DNA of 64,000 nucleotides, from positions 70,141,436 through 70,205,435 of the forward strand of contig CM059564.1 in the NCBI GenBank assembly GCA_030386875.1. Reading direction: 5' to 3'. The notes under the pieces were generated by a model. The model was given only the letters and a program-made list of their open reading frames with translations, was not told where the DNA came from and searched no databases. Position 1 is the stretch's first letter. The number at the start of each line of letters is the position of its first letter. The position numbers and the translations under genes are program-made. Origin of the DNA: Morinoia aosen (lineage: Eukaryota > Arthropoda > Malacostraca > Amphipoda > Talitridae). Of this stretch, positions 33,700-47,215 are shown in pieces.

Positions 33700-35100
33700 G
33701 ATCTGCTCACCCACACCAATACCCCTGGTTAACACGGGAAAATGAAACACTCAGTTAATGGTACGTTATTGATTACTTTATTTCAAGTGAACTAATGAAC
33801 ACGTGATATACATGAAGCTCCCTCAGCGAATACTGAGCAAATTACGGAACACAGCTCTAGTGAATTACTTGCACGCACTTTGTAATACAACCCTATTAAG
33901 GCAACCTAGTAGGAAACACATCATATCCAACCCCCAGGTGATCACAGCGCGCGTGAACAAACACAAGTAACATGATGTGAACTAACACATGGCTCCTATC
34001 AATTGAGCTGCACAAGAATTGATTAGCGCCGAGTTCTTCTTTATGTATTAGCGACTGTGCCAAAAGACTGCCACGCCATAACTTCCCTTTGTGTAGATGC
34101 AGATGCGGCTAAGCTCCTTTTTGAGCTCAGGAGTTTCATGGCGACACTTCGGTGTGTCATCCCACGATCGGGTGAGAATTATTGTAATTCTCACATTGCT
34201 TCGATGTGGCCCCCCCAGTGCCCGAGTCTCCCCAGCTGTGTCGAGAGCCCTTGGTTGCGGAGCGCACCCAGGTTGCGGCGATCAAAAAGACCCACCCGCC
34301 TGTGAACAATGAACAGGGTTGCATAATCTATTCCCCGAGACATGAACGTCATTAAATCCCCCTAAAAATTATTCATATTGAAATATTTACTTCCCTCTAC
34401 ACTCAAAATTATTCATTTTCCCTCTGAATGCGTCCTAAAGACGAAGTACATTAATTCCGCATATTTTACTTGAGAGGCAATCTAGCCTTTCCCCACACCA
34501 TGAATTTTAACTAACTCTCTAAACATTTTAAATAATTCTTTCACCCCATATTAAAGTGAAACTCGATCTAAACACGAGAACAAATGAAAAACCAAAGAAC
34601 TAATTTGCATTCTAATATCAAAAAAGAAGATTACTGCCCCCAGTTTGAGCCAACATCTTCAATAAAAATATAAAGTCTGCATTTCGTTAACACACGGATA
34701 TTCTGAATTCCCATTTTATTCCATTTCAAATAAAAATCGAAACACCCCACTTGTTGAATATAACAGTTGACAAATACAAAGACTGATTCTCACCTCTCCT
34801 CGTTGAACTCGCTGTCCTACATCTTGTCTAGCACCAGGCCAAAGCCGAATAGACCGGTTACCATACTCCTTCCACTATTTATTCCTTCCCTCGAACAAAA
34901 GAACGCGCACCGTGGGCTTTGCTACACACGCGAAAACTGACAGTGACGTGGCATTTTGCGATTGGCTAACCCTCGGGCGTCACCTTTCTATACTGACGTG
35001 TCTCTTACTTCACAATATTGCTACGCATATTTCTCAAAATAAACCCAGAAACCCCTTATTTCCTAACTCGTAGAAAATAAAATTTTTAATCCACTATTTT
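33700..35100 (-). other. Possible minus-strand LTR-type retroelement remnant
   Basis: A compositionally distinct block between decamer arrays 1 and 2. Read on the minus strand it has AGCCAATCGC (CCAAT-like), GGAATAAATAGTGG (TATA-like) about 60 bases later, then at about 34660 TTGGCTCAAACTGGGGGCAG, which loosely resembles the primer-binding region after an LTR. GC-richer sequence follows at 34330-34050. No gag or pol reading frame and no matching second LTR was found, so this is a weak suggestion. Confidence 0.2.
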
Positions 35101-35286
35101 CTGTGCCATGTATTCAAGTTGCCCTCGTTTTATTATGTGCATAGTTTTGCGCACTAGCTTTCAATACAGCCTCTACCTACTCCTCCCTACCCCTCGGTAT
35201 GCCGCGCTGCGTCGACCTACCGGTTGCCTGCCTATCCTCTCTACGTATATATATATAATGTATATAACTCTTATTGCCTATATCGT

Positions 35287-35383
35287 AACACTTGTGTTTA
35301 CTTGTGTTTACTTGTGTTTGCTTGTGTTTACTTGTGTTTGCTTGTGTTTACTTGTGTTTGCTTGTGTTTACTTGTGCTTGCTG
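35287..35383 (+). repeat. Decamer array 2, unit ACTTGTGTTT, about 10 copies
   Basis: Second array of the same 10-base unit as 33412-33546, alternating TTTACTTGTG and TTTGCTTGTG. It ends just before a tRNA-derived SINE. Confidence 0.85.
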
Positions 35384-35394
35384 GATCAGCCTGC

Positions 35395-35620
35395 TTAATT
35401 AAAGCTACATGCTGTGCTCGTCGTGTCGTGAGACTAGCGAACTTGCCTCCGTCCAGGCAGACCCTGGTTCGAGTCCCGGCGCTGGTGGCGATTTTCTCTG
35501 TTGGGTATAGGGGAAAAATTCCAAGCACAATACCCCACTCTACCCAGGTGTCTGAAATGGGTACCGGTCTTGACCGGGGGAAAGCGTAATGGCGTCCTGG
35601 CGTTAGTTATAAGGCATTTG
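35395..35620 (+). mobile_element. tRNA-derived SINE
   Basis: A perfect B box, GGTTCGAGTCC, lies at about 35467 in a tRNA-like context: TTGCCTCC...AGGCAGA forms an anticodon-like arm before it and CCCGG follows. The A-box region (GTGAGACTAGCGAA) is degraded. A non-tRNA body follows, containing CCCACTCTACCCAGGTG and AATGGGTACCGG, words of a kind common in invertebrate SINE bodies. It is flanked by decamer arrays 2 and 3. It is not a functional tRNA because the acceptor stem and A box are not intact. Confidence 0.6.
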
Positions 35621-35691
35621 AAAATCCAATGTATAAGTTGATATGTATCAGGCTTGAAATTGGAAATAAAGCATCCGTAGATGCCTTCATT

Positions 35692-35778
35692 ATTTGTTTA
35701 CTTGTGTTTACTTGTGTTTACTTGTGTTTACTTGTGTTTGTTTATTTGTGTTTGTTTACTTGTGTTTGTTTACTTGTA
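35692..35778 (+). repeat. Decamer array 3 with 10- and 14-base variants
   Basis: The array opens with about four TTTACTTGTG units and then shifts to longer units carrying an extra GTTT (TTTGTTTACTTGTG). It is the third array of this unit within 2.4 kb and follows the SINE tail by about 70 bases. Confidence 0.8.
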
Positions 35779-35779
35779 T

Positions 35780-38700
35780 TTACTCACTATCACTTCTATG
35801 CTCTTTTAAATTTGAGTGCTCCTATTTTTGCAGTTGAGATTTTTTATTCGTTCATAAATCTCCTGTAGTCCCCTGCAATAAAGCAGAGTTATTCATTTAG
35901 TGCAAGATAAATATTGGAATAACATCGTGATGCAAACTACAAAATCTTTAGAGCAGCTTTGTAGAAAATTAGCTCATATTTGCATGTAAGTATACCAAGG
36001 CGTCAATAACTTTGTTAAATTGAAAAATGTAATAAAACTATCAGAAATCTTCAATCTATACTGCAACATTGAAAGATTTGAACTTATCAAGGACTAAAGT
36101 ATTGCAATCATGTTTAACATTCTAACATTAAGGTAAATGAAAGTTCCAACATTAAGTTTTTCAATGGAAAACCTTCTCGCGCATTCCACCTATTTGAACA
36201 AGAGCTTAAAATAAATTGTATGCGATCTAAATTGAAACATATAACTAATTCAAAATAACGTATGAAATAGCAGCAAAGAAGTTAATAATTAATACCAAAA
36301 AACAAATTCTCCAAACTTTGAATCGTCCATTCCTAAAAGTAAGATTTTCTTACTTTTTTCACTAAAATAGAGGTAACATCTCATCTAAATTCAAGGTGCT
36401 ATAGCATTGGTGATCTCAAATTGTACGTTGATAAAGTTTACGTGCGACAGAAGGCCGATGGCTAAACTTGAGGATTAGTTGTACTAATCTATTTCTGGGA
36501 AGATACCTTCCATTAAAAAAAAGCGCAAAACTCCTAGTAAAAATCATTTCGCCTTCTTTGTTAAGCAAAATAATGTAATGCCTAAGTTGCTCATGCTACA
36601 AATTGTAATCTTTGATCATGGTTAAGAATAATTTCCATATCTTAGTACAAAGTAGAGAATGAAAGCATACTTATAAAACCAGCTTTATACTATTCTTCAA
36701 GTATCAGATGTGATTAAATGTAAAAAGCAGTAGAAATTACGTGCACAAATGCGAAAATGCACAAATTATATTGTGAATAGGTAAAGTACACAGTAGTTAG
36801 CTTCATCCACGATGTTCCAATAAATGTAGGTATCAAAACAATCACAAATCAAATCCGTTAGAATCATGTGAACTATTTCATACACAGAAGTAAAAAATAT
36901 TTTGAAAGACATTATGACGAAATTTTAATGCCAATATTTTATCATAAACAATGAAAATCAGCCTGCTTAAAGCTACATGCTATTTTGATGATTACTTTTA
37001 GTTTAATAATTACCAGAATCCGTATCGTAACTATCAAACAGCTTTCATATCACATGCAAAATATGCATTAAGGAAATTTTACTTTTTGTGAACTGAATTA
37101 ATTTTCTGTGCCAGGGTAATTGAGAAAATATGTCATAGTTCTACTGTAAATGACCCTCACCGTGTTCAAATAAACGTTAAAATGAAGGGTTGTCCGGCCA
37201 AACAACCATCTTCTAAAAAGATCCGGCATTGGATAATATATTTCTCGTCAATAAGCACAGCATTTCTGAACTCAACGACCTACGCTTCGAGCCAAGCATC
37301 ACCAACCGTCACATCGAAGCATCGTTTGAAATCAACCAGCGAGTAACCTCACCCCCTCTACGAACACCACCATCGGACTTCGTACCCTCTGCTCTGCGGC
37401 TTCCGCATGTACAGGCATCATTTCCAAACACTTCCATTCTCCTCATATATTTCAACTCCTTCCTTGTTGACTTAAGATCTTATTCATTCTACGTAAATTA
37501 CTTGCTTATTGCCTATGAAGCTTAATCCATTTTAATTATCTCACGACACTTGCTATTTCCTATGATATATTAACGTAAAGCTTCAAGAAAGTGAACGTGT
37601 TTGTTCTCACTCACGACAGGGACGCGCAAGCTGCTTCTGGGGGATGTGCACAAGCGGCATTAAGGGCACGGCCGTGACAGTAGTAAGACGTGTGATTCTC
37701 TCGCTTGCCCTTGCGGGCAGGCAGGAGAGGGCTCTTTGCCTAAAGTTCCAATGGCTGATTAAAGTCGTGCATAGACTAACTGAGCCCTTCTCAAGACTGA
37801 GCTAAGTATATCCACAATGTGCTCATCCATACTCTCACTCGTGTCCAGGAAGCTTCATGTGTAGGATAATTTCGTTCGATATTGGACAATCTTTGTTTCT
37901 ATACTAATTAATCTAGCATCGAGGATTCTACTCATATAAAATGTGCTTATCCTAATCATCAATGTATTAACGATCTATGTTCGTCAAATAATCAAGTAAT
38001 AAAGGCTTCACCTGCTTATTTTGATGTCATAATGCAATTTCCTGTAACAGCATCATCTGATAGATTAGAATTGATGTAATCACCGAGATCTGATAACATT
38101 ATGGTTCTTTAGATTTTAGAATACGCTATATACATTGTGTGTCATTCTAACTTTCCGAATATGTCATCCTTTACTAATTGAGTTGAAAGACGTCATCATT
38201 ATAACATTAAATTACGTTGCAACCATCTCGTCATTCACCTTTATAAGGCCCTATTTGACTTGATAACAATATTACCATTAATAGTAAAAGACATTGAAAA
38301 GTCTCAGTCTATTTGATCTTTATTATTAACAAAATAAAATAATTGAGACCTTCTGTCTCGACCATCAACCGGAAGAAAATGAAAGCAACGAGAAAATAAC
38401 GATGAATAATGAAGGAAAAGAACTGCCTCTCAGAAATTGGCCAACGGATAATGCGGCATCGGTGAAAAATAATATAGTCCACGACAAATATTTCAACAGA
38501 ACACTGTTCGTCACTTCAACATCCCATGATTACTTCAGTCACGGCTTTGTGTATAAACTGCAGAAAGGAAGACGAGTTACTTATGAAGCAAGATATTTCG
38601 AAGTGTTCATATGCTTCCATTAACCGATAAATATTTTTTAGCATATGAAAAATATAAGTATGAATACTGCCAATCAAACGCAGTAAAAATAACAGACATG

Positions 38701-41700
38701 TGGAGGAAATGCCTTTTTTACGATTGCAAATAAAACCTACAAAGTCGAATGAATTTCTTGCAAGTAAACACGACAAACAGAAGAGGTTTGTTAAAGACCG
38801 TATTTGTATTTCACTAGCAATATAAGGTCTCAAACATTCCCTGTAGTGAAATATTTTATCAATAGTATTGCAATAACTTTTACTCATGCTCCTGCAAGCA
38901 CGTTAAGAGCGTTCTCTTCCGCACCAACGAAAAGTTTGATTATTGACCATATAAAAATATTGAAATACTTTGTGTGTTATATTTATGTCGATCAGAATAG
39001 CGAGTAATTATTTTTCTTCCGGACTAAAGTTTTCTGGACGCGGTTTATTGCGAAATAACCCTCTTTAAAGCAATCTTTTGCAAACGGTATTAATTTCTTC
39101 ATGATAAATTCTACTGAAATCAATACCGCATAATTTACGATCAATAAATTATGACGTTGAATTAACCGAGGGATTCAAGATACTTCAACATTCTCACCTT
39201 TTCAGAATACTCACTTGAAGGTGTGAAACTTTTGCGAAAAAATTTCATTTTTTGAAGGCTTAATTCCAGCAATAATTACTGCTCATTAATCATAATTTGA
39301 GAGCAAATTAGCGTTAGATTACATGATGATATGAAATGAGTACAAAAACAGCTTCATTTATTGCTACGACAATAATTCCGGGACCGATTTTTTTATACAT
39401 TGGAGCTTAGTAGTGAGATCTTTATGTACAACAAACTAACTAAACGATGTCTTATGGTGGAAGAATGAAGAGTTTCCCAACGTTTTATGATAAATTGCTT
39501 AATTTAAAATGAAATGGATAACTATTCTGTTGCTGTGTTGCAGATTTCTGAGGTATTTTTCCTGACCCAACAATTTCAGAATAAGAATGTATAAAAATTT
39601 TGATATGAATACCCACAAACTTTGCTCTATTTTCATCATTTTTTTTAAGAAATCATCATAGCGGTTGAAAATTCTTACTCAAAAAGATGTAATATTAGAT
39701 GCCGAGATGAGAATTAGATAGGATTTCTTGTTGTCGGAATAGAGTAGTTGTTTTGCTTTGATAAATGCCATCTTTTTTCGTTCCTCTGTTTTCATGTTTA
39801 TCAGCACCTAATTCGGTACTTTCTTCAACCTCTTGAATCATGATCCATAATTTACTGTTACTATGCCCAGTGAATCTTGTGTAAGAGCTCACCTTGTGCG
39901 TATATTCCGCGTTCCCTTTGTTCTATACAGAATGGTGTCATCATCCTTCTTTGTTTTAGAACACCTTTGTTGTGCTTAGGGCGGCGGAAACTAAAAAGAA
40001 ATCTAATCTTATTGTAGAGATACTAACGCCAGGCTTACCGAAAATATTGGTTTCTCGATCATCATTGGATCATGGTCGTATGTTTTCTTTTTATGAATAT
40101 GATGAAGATACCTGCAGTGACCCTATCAAGGTACCTCCCCTATCACTCTTTTTTTAGTTCTGAAAATGATGATTCATCAACATCTGAATATATGACCCTT
40201 GCGTAAGCTATACCGAACAAAAACAATGTGAATATTTTCTTGTCCATGGATGAATTTTGAGCGCCTTCCTGAATCGAATGATGAAATGTCTGACGCGTCC
40301 AGGAATTCCCATTCACTTCTGGCCTCGATTTTATTAATTGATGCTACACTGACGAACAAAGAATTTTTCATTTCCTTAATTCCTCAACTCAGGCTAGAGA
40401 ACACAATAGTAATTGGCAGTGTACCTACGAATAAGAAGACTGCTCCACAACAATCATATATTAAGCCAATCTATAACTGATCAAATCCGTCTTAGCAATA
40501 CCAGATGAAGTGTTGCACTGTTGATTTCGATGATATGTGTAATTCGTATATATCTACTTCAAAATATACTGCATTTATGTATTATCGACGACAATAGCAT
40601 TCAGAAAGTAATTTAGAGGCACATTCAATCAGATACTATAACTATTGCATGTGTGAGATTTTGAAGTGAATTGCATTCATTTTTTTGTTTAATTTTAACT
40701 CGTTTAACTCGTTTTAAGGAATAAGTTCGCAATTGACGCGCATAACTCAAAATTGCGACAACAGCCGATGGGTGCCAACGCCTGCACGGCTGAATTTATT
40801 TTCACGTTCTGTGTACACGACCTCATGTAAAATAATTTTTGTTATCATTGAAGTAAACTTCACATTTGCAGGTGGGGGAATGTAATATTTTTTTAACTTT
40901 GTCTGTGTTGGAGACTTGTGGAGCAAGATTCTGATAATTTGAAAAAAAATCAGTTTTCGTTTTCTGAGTGTGTTTATTTTCCAGAATTTTGAAAATTCAA
41001 TATATTTGTATTAGAGTCCTACAATAGACCTTCGTTGCATAAATTGTTTCGCAGGGGAAGGAGCTTTAGAAGCCAGGCTTACATTCACTCGTCAGTACAA
41101 CTTCTACTCTTTATGGGCTGAAGGATGTGAATGTAATCCTCAACTACAAAGAAATACAAAGATTGAAAACGATTTGAAGTTCCTCTCAATTGAATAAGCA
41201 CCTACAACCTTATCTAGCGTAAGTTCATATGATTTTTATTCAAAATAAATAATAAACGCTAGTTTGTTGATACCTGTGACATTTAGTATGGTAAAAATAA
41301 CGCTCATATCTCCAGTAAGAAATGAATGTGAATCAATTTATTATCTCAGTTTTAATGTATATTAAATAAATGAATTTTATGTAAATTTTAGCGACCCTTC
41401 ACCCTTCATGTTTTTTGCGAGTTAGAAATGTTGCTCCATTGTTGTTTTGTGCAGGGTACTGTTATAGAATTTGTCAGACATTTTCCTAAAAAATTCTCTC
41501 AAAAAATAGTTGTTCTGCAGCGTATTTGACGGACATCACAATGCTGAGGTGACGTGGAGAGTTCAAAGACTATGTAGATGTAAGTCTCTAGTGACTCTCA
41601 TTGTTAGCTTTCCTCGGAGATTTGTCATTCCCGAGACTCCGTGAGCTGCGGGTTCCAGATTTGAAAGTCCTTGTTGTGGCAAAACAATTTGGATTTCAAA

Positions 41701-43001
41701 TTCTTGGTTAAATTTTGCTTTTTGGCTTCATTTCTCCTTTTTTTAAAGTGTCGTTTCGGGGAAGTTCTGCTGGAACACTATCACTATTCCGCATTGTCTT
41801 CTCTTCGTTTGGGTGGAATTATCTTTCTTGGTCAGAGAACTGTTTACAAGTTTGGTATATTATGGTCTAAAACTGTAGTATTTACGATGTTGAAAAAGCG
41901 CTTGTTATCAATTGTGGCAAAAGTTATTTACTATAAGCTGTAATTAGTGACGGACCAGAGGTATTGATCAGACGAATTCTGTCTACAGGAAAGAGTATCC
42001 CTGCCAACGGAAAAATCTCATGACTGAAATAATACACAAGTTCCTAAACATCTGCAAGCTGAGACCGTGGAGAATGTAGTACAACAATCAACTGAACCTT
42101 ACGGAGAGTCACAACATAATGCATTGATATGTTGAGGACAGCCGTGGGTCCTCGTGTTAGTTCTTCATTCCATTTGAAAACTGTGGTGCAAATCGTTTGC
42201 AGACTTAAGTTGCGTTTTTTCTTCATCTGAATAAAGAATTTGAGTCAAAGTTTTATTTGAGAACATCACAAGTCATTGGATGAGTATTTCCTGAGATTTA
42301 CCGATAAAGATAATAAAATAACGTTTGGTATCGAGTTTAGGAATTTACATCATACTTCTCAGCTTGAACGGCTACGGACAAAGTTTAGCTTTGAGGTGTT
42401 GGAGCGACAATTAACTGGTCATCTGCTTTCTAACCTGTAAGGTTGACTTGTAAAGTAATGTGTTTTCATTTAATTTTATTAGTGCGCACTTCACTCTTTT
42501 TATAAGGTTAGGGATACATTTACGCATTATCACACATCTATAAACAGAAGAAGCATGAGCAAAATGTATATAGAAAATCACTAATTAGCTTAAAGGAAGG
42601 AACTTATATATTTCACTACATGAGTAGTGAAATAAGTAAGGAAATAATTCACTCAAGCAGACGGAATTATTTTTCTCTTTTTAATATAGAGAAAGTTAGT
42701 GATATAGCAAATAAATATTTCATGAGGATTGAGGGAGGTATTGAGTTTGTACAGAAACAGTGACTGGTTAATGAATGCGGCGAAGAATTATATTTTCGTT
42801 ATAAGTGTTAATAAAGGGACGAGGGGAGTGTCTCGTATCTGGTACACTGACTTACATTCACGCTCTCGTTATTCTTGCCTTTTTTATGAATGCATGAACG
42901 GTGCAGTGAGAAGAGTATAGACGCCCGCGTGTTTGTTATATAGGTCGAGTTGTTGCGTGAATATTGGAAGGTGTCAGGGCATGCAGGATCGGTAGAGGTT
43001 A
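35780..43001. other. Long gene-poor stretch, weak reading frames only
   Basis: About 7.2 kb with no firm feature. At 37229-37525 a 98-codon frame without ATG sits in GC-richer DNA that continues to 37800; I recognise nothing in it. At 39972-40480 two plus-strand frames (one carrying SRSSLDHGRMFSFYEYDED, another after a frame change SSENDDSSTSEY, then NFERLPESNDEMSDASRNS) have an acidic, Ser-rich character and could be remnants of one coding sequence, but with stops between them and no family match. Confidence 0.25.
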
Positions 43002-43109
43002 CTCAGTCGAACTTTTTCGCCGCCTGCCTGCATGTTTTTCGCCGCCCAAGTAATTACACCGCTTGAGCGGCGAAAACCACGCATGCTCCGGCAAAAAAGT
43101 AAGACTGGG
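43002..43109. mobile_element. 108-base palindromic MITE-like element, copy 2
   Basis: Second copy of the hairpin at 19918-20025, with the same length. It opens CTCAGTCGAACTTTTTCGCC and closes AAAAAGTAAGACTGGG. GCATGTTTTTCGCCGCC faces GAGCGGCGAAAACCACGCATG across the centre. TA occurs on both sides (43000-43001 and 43110-43111), as expected for a Tc1/mariner-type insertion. It is more diverged between its own arms than copy 1. Confidence 0.75.
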
Positions 43110-43111
43110 TA

Positions 43112-45757
43112 TGTGGCAGGTAAAAAATAATCGATAATGTTTTACTAAACAGTATAATTTACACTTACTCTGACATTACATTTACAATTGAATTTGAAAG
43201 ATGAATAAATCACGATGAATCACGACCAAACACACTAATTTAAAGTACACTAATTGACGTGATTGGAAATGACTTTTTATAGTTAAGACACCGGAAGTCG
43301 GGCCAGTACGAAAATTACTAGAGAACAGTTTTACTAGAGCAACTATACTAGCGCAGTTCTGAATTCACGATATGGGTTAAGGTACAGTCTCAAGGATCTG
43401 GCCTGTTGGACAGAAAAATAGAATCACTCTTATAACAGGCATCAAGTACGACTAGCAGAAAAGATAAATAATTTTACGAGAACAAAAACTTCAAGACAAT
43501 ACACCATTTCATAGTTCGCTATTTCAGAAAGATTTATAAACATAGAAAAATCACAGGAGTATCACTTCACGACAAAATACTTCGATATTCACCTCTAGTG
43601 CGGGGCGGCAAGCGTATGCGGTGCAACGCTATATGAGCTCTGAGGTAGTGATTGAGAAGTAAAATTTTCGAAGAAGAAAGTCGGACCGATGTCCTTACAG
43701 AAGGAATGAGATAAATCAAGCACATCATTGTTTTTCGATGATACAAAACCACTGGCTGATCCGGATAGTAAATCCTACCAATTGTCGATTGACTAAAAAT
43801 GGGTGACGAGAATTTTTGATTAATTAGAGTCAAAAACTTTAATTAATTACAGTTGATGAGGTATGATAAGTTGGCGAGAAGATGCAAAAAGTAGAGCGTT
43901 CTCAGTAACTTCGCGCACGTTGGGGATGGTGCGTTAAGCGAGTTACGAAGTGAGAGATGTATGATGATGTGCTTGCATGTTGTCATGTGATTAGCGTGTA
44001 AAAATGACTGCGTAGAAGTGGAAGTACAGATGTTCTTACGGTTGTGTATGGAGAATTGACGAAACATTCACTAAGTTGTAATACGATGAGGCTTAACATT
44101 TGATCTATACTTGATTTGGTGTGTTGGTTTGCGATCAGGGAACGTCACTTTTGAGTTGATGGTAAATTTTCATTTCTATAACAGGTGCCCGCATAGGACA
44201 GACAATAGGTTCATATTACTTTAAGTATGTCTATCTCATGCCATGGGTCTGGCGCCCTCAGGAGGGATAGTGTTGGGTATTCTTCGCTGTAGGTAGACGT
44301 TATTATCCTCTATTTCCGTGCCCATTTTGCTTCTTTTCGTTTCCATATCGTCTCTGCTAACTCTTCTTCGTCTTCTTTCTTAACTTGCTGTTTTTTAAGC
44401 GCAAGGTATCCTATGAGGGAACTCTCTTCTTGGTTGATTTCACACTTTCAACACTAAATTGAAAATGGTCTCTTCTCTTTGCCCTTTTTAGATCGCCTTT
44501 GTTGTAAACAAGGAATTTTAGACTAACCAATATGTAACAAGATCTGATCTTGTTTAAAGTCGCTTTCACTCCACCAGACTCCAAAGGACTAAAGCAAGGT
44601 AATCTACAACTAATTTATTGAACATTCAGAATTATCAGAGGTAATGGGCGAGACGATTTCAGTGTAATACTATCATTTAACATAAATATACTAGAGAGAG
44701 GGAGAGAGAACGCCAGCAACAGTCCCCTCACGTAACCTACAACAAACATAAAAACACAAATAAGACTAAACTGTTAAACTGTTACAAAATACGACTGTAG
44801 GGTCTATTTCACGCCTACATGCGGAGAGCATCGAAGTCAGGATTTTGCCAGGTCGTGCGACTTTGCATCTCCGTAACTCTACGACCTGATTTGGTTTACA
44901 ATATCTATCAAACACGTGTAGCAACAAATCTTTATTGTTACTACAAACAGGTCATAAACATTGGTCTGAAAAGAATACATAAAGTTACACAAGCGAATAT
45001 GCAATAAATGAATAATGAACAAACGAGAGAAATGAAATAAAAATACCTATTGCGCAGCGACACAGACGCCCCGACCGAAGTGCATCAGATGCAACACCGG
45101 CGGAGGCAACCGAGCCCTACGCTAACTAACGCCAAGTTACAAGAACAGGTCAAGAGGCAACGAAGTTCGAACAAATTCAAACATAAAGGGTCGCGCTGCT
45201 TTGTCGATGACAGAACTGCGGCAACAGTGACTATGTGACATGACATTTTCCTATTACATGACCTACACGCGTTCAAGTTTAAAGCATCATACACACCTCT
45301 GAAGGGCGTTCCGACGTGGCACGGGAGGACAAGAGACAAGCGAATGCTACAGTGGATTTGAACTTAGATTCCACTATTCGCTTACTCTACTTCATCAGAC
45401 TTAAGAGCACGGCCCACTAAATAATACAATCCTAACATTTTAAATAGCTGGCGTTAGGATTTAAAAGTGTAATGCTTCCTCTCTCACGTATTTCATTTCC
45501 CCTATTCATTTAATTACTATCCGTAAAAACGGCATATACATACATAAAAATTCAATAAACCTCCCCTGGCGAGTATATGAAACGTATTGATAGAGATGGC
45601 CCATAAAAATGTCGAATGAAAAAAAAGGGAACAAAAATACAGAATAAGGAAAGAAATATGCGTTTCTTCTATATGTAGTCTTCCGAAAATGTTTCGGAGT
45701 TGCATTTTTCTCGTAGTTCATATATGTAGAAGTTCTATCTAAGAAATGAATTTGTGC
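43112..45757. other. Noncoding, mixed repeats suspected
   Basis: No firm gene. A short GA-rich patch is at 44690-44713. On the minus strand near 44465-44300 a 42-codon frame with a charged stretch (KKQQVKKEDEEELAETIWKR) recalls the acidic/basic N-termini of some transposases but has no diagnostic motif. The block at 44570-45400 differs in composition and may be a further element; no termini were found. Confidence 0.25.
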
Positions 45758-47215
45758 TGTGGGAAAATCTCCCACATGCTCGCGAGGTGCATTCGTCAGT
45801 CGGAACCGTGGCGTGAAGTTGGGCGAGTCGCTTTGCTTCTTTCTGTTGTTTTCGGTCGTTTGCAGTCAGTGGGAAGTAATGTCTGTGGAGTTTTTTAGTT
45901 TTTAGTAAGGATTAAGGTGAGCGCTGGTCAGTTGTAGCATTGGAGTTGTCCTGCCGGTGTCAACCCTCTAATTTATCGTCACAATACTTAAGTATCCTAA
46001 AATTTTTGCTGCTTCTGTGTTTCAACTATTCTTTCGTTTGCGTGACTGTGTCTGTTATTCAAATTTTGTTTATTTTTGGGTTTATTTAAATCTCTTAAAG
46101 GTCGGGGCTTTAAACATTGGAACTTTATATATTGAATGAACGGTATCTTGCCGTTACTATTGGAGATTGAGCGTTGCTTAATTCTCATTGAATTAAATTT
46201 AACTAATGGCATCTCGCCGTACTTATTAGAGATTGAGCTTTGCTCATATCTCAGTAAACCTAAATTCCAAAAATTCAGCTCCTAATATTTGGATGTGCTG
46301 CTGCTACTACTCATCCTTGAGCTGTTTTAAAATTCGTTTCCTCTGGGTCTATGACTTTCATCAAATTAAAAACCTTAAACTATTCTTTCTGTCCTTACCT
46401 GAACACCTGCCTCAGACTGTTTTCCTCTAAATTTCCTAAAATTCTTCTAAAAGTGGTATAATACCCACCAAGTGGGGCAATAAACTTGGGTGAGTTATTG
46501 CAGGTTTAGTTTGTCCTTATTGATTCTGACTCATTTGAATTTGTTTGTTTTTGTTTGCTCTTCTTGTTCGTAATTTTGGTTGTACCGTTCGTTTAACTTA
46601 GTTTTGTTTGTCTTCAGTATGATTCAACGTTCCGTGCCATTGACACTCGGGGCACTCCACTGGCAGTTTTCTTTCTTCAGTCCAGCGTCTCGTCCTCCTC
46701 ACCTCTAACGTGCAACGTCGTCTAGGCCTTGCGGGTGCGTTTAGGTTTGCTGTCAATATTGATATCATGAAGTTTTGTTTTCTGACAGTAGTACTTTGTT
46801 CCTGGTCGTCAGTCTGAACTTAATTTGTTATTTTTTCGCTCCAGGTTGGCATGTGGCCTCTTACTCTGGCTTCACACTTTGGCGGCAGCGTTTCTGTTAC
46901 ACCTTGTTCTGCCCTGCTGAGATGCCGCTCGGTTGCTTTTTCCGAGCCTTGACGTTGCGAAGCATCCTTTTTACTGTCTTTGAGCGACTGTCGCACACTA
47001 TTGCACTTTAAAACGTTTGAAACTCTAAACTTTAATAACTTGAAACTTGAAACTACTTATGAACACAGATGTGTTCACTTTTGGAAGCCTTAATGTAAAA
47101 ACTACCTTGTACGGCTTCATATTGAAATGTTGAAACTTGTACGAATTTTGTTCCTTGTCAATTATTAATGAAAATAAAACTGAAAATGAAAATGGAAGTT
47201 GTGGAATTTCCCACA
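45758..47215. mobile_element. Solo-LTR-like element, 1.46 kb
   Basis: The element starts TGTGGGAAAATC and ends GAATTTCCCACA, so the two ends are short inverted repeats in TG...CA form, as in LTRs. Flanks read GTGC before and GTGT after, a possible 4-base duplication with one change. No open reading frame. AATAAA occurs at about 46479 and again near the end. Inside, 46136-46200 and 46203-46262 are diverged direct repeats (CTTGCCGT/CTCGCCGT, TTGGAGATTGAGC/TTAGAGATTGAGC). A solo LTR is the likeliest reading; a non-autonomous DNA element with short inverted ends is the alternative. Confidence 0.5.

Noticed and set aside
33320-33701. Frames rich in Cys-Val-Tyr-Leu across the decamer arrays, also at 35108-35589 and 35629-35868
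   Set aside because: They are translations of the ACTTGTGTTT repeat.
35395-35480. Genuine tRNA gene
   Set aside because: Only the B box is intact; the A box and acceptor stem are degraded and a SINE body follows.
37229-37525. 98-codon plus-strand frame in GC-richer DNA
   Set aside because: It lacks an ATG, splice context and any recognisable motif.
39695-40480. Protein-like frames on both strands (acidic Ser-rich on plus; 65 codons on minus)
   Set aside because: Stops and frame changes separate the pieces and no family is recognised; kept only as a remark in the long gene-poor entry.
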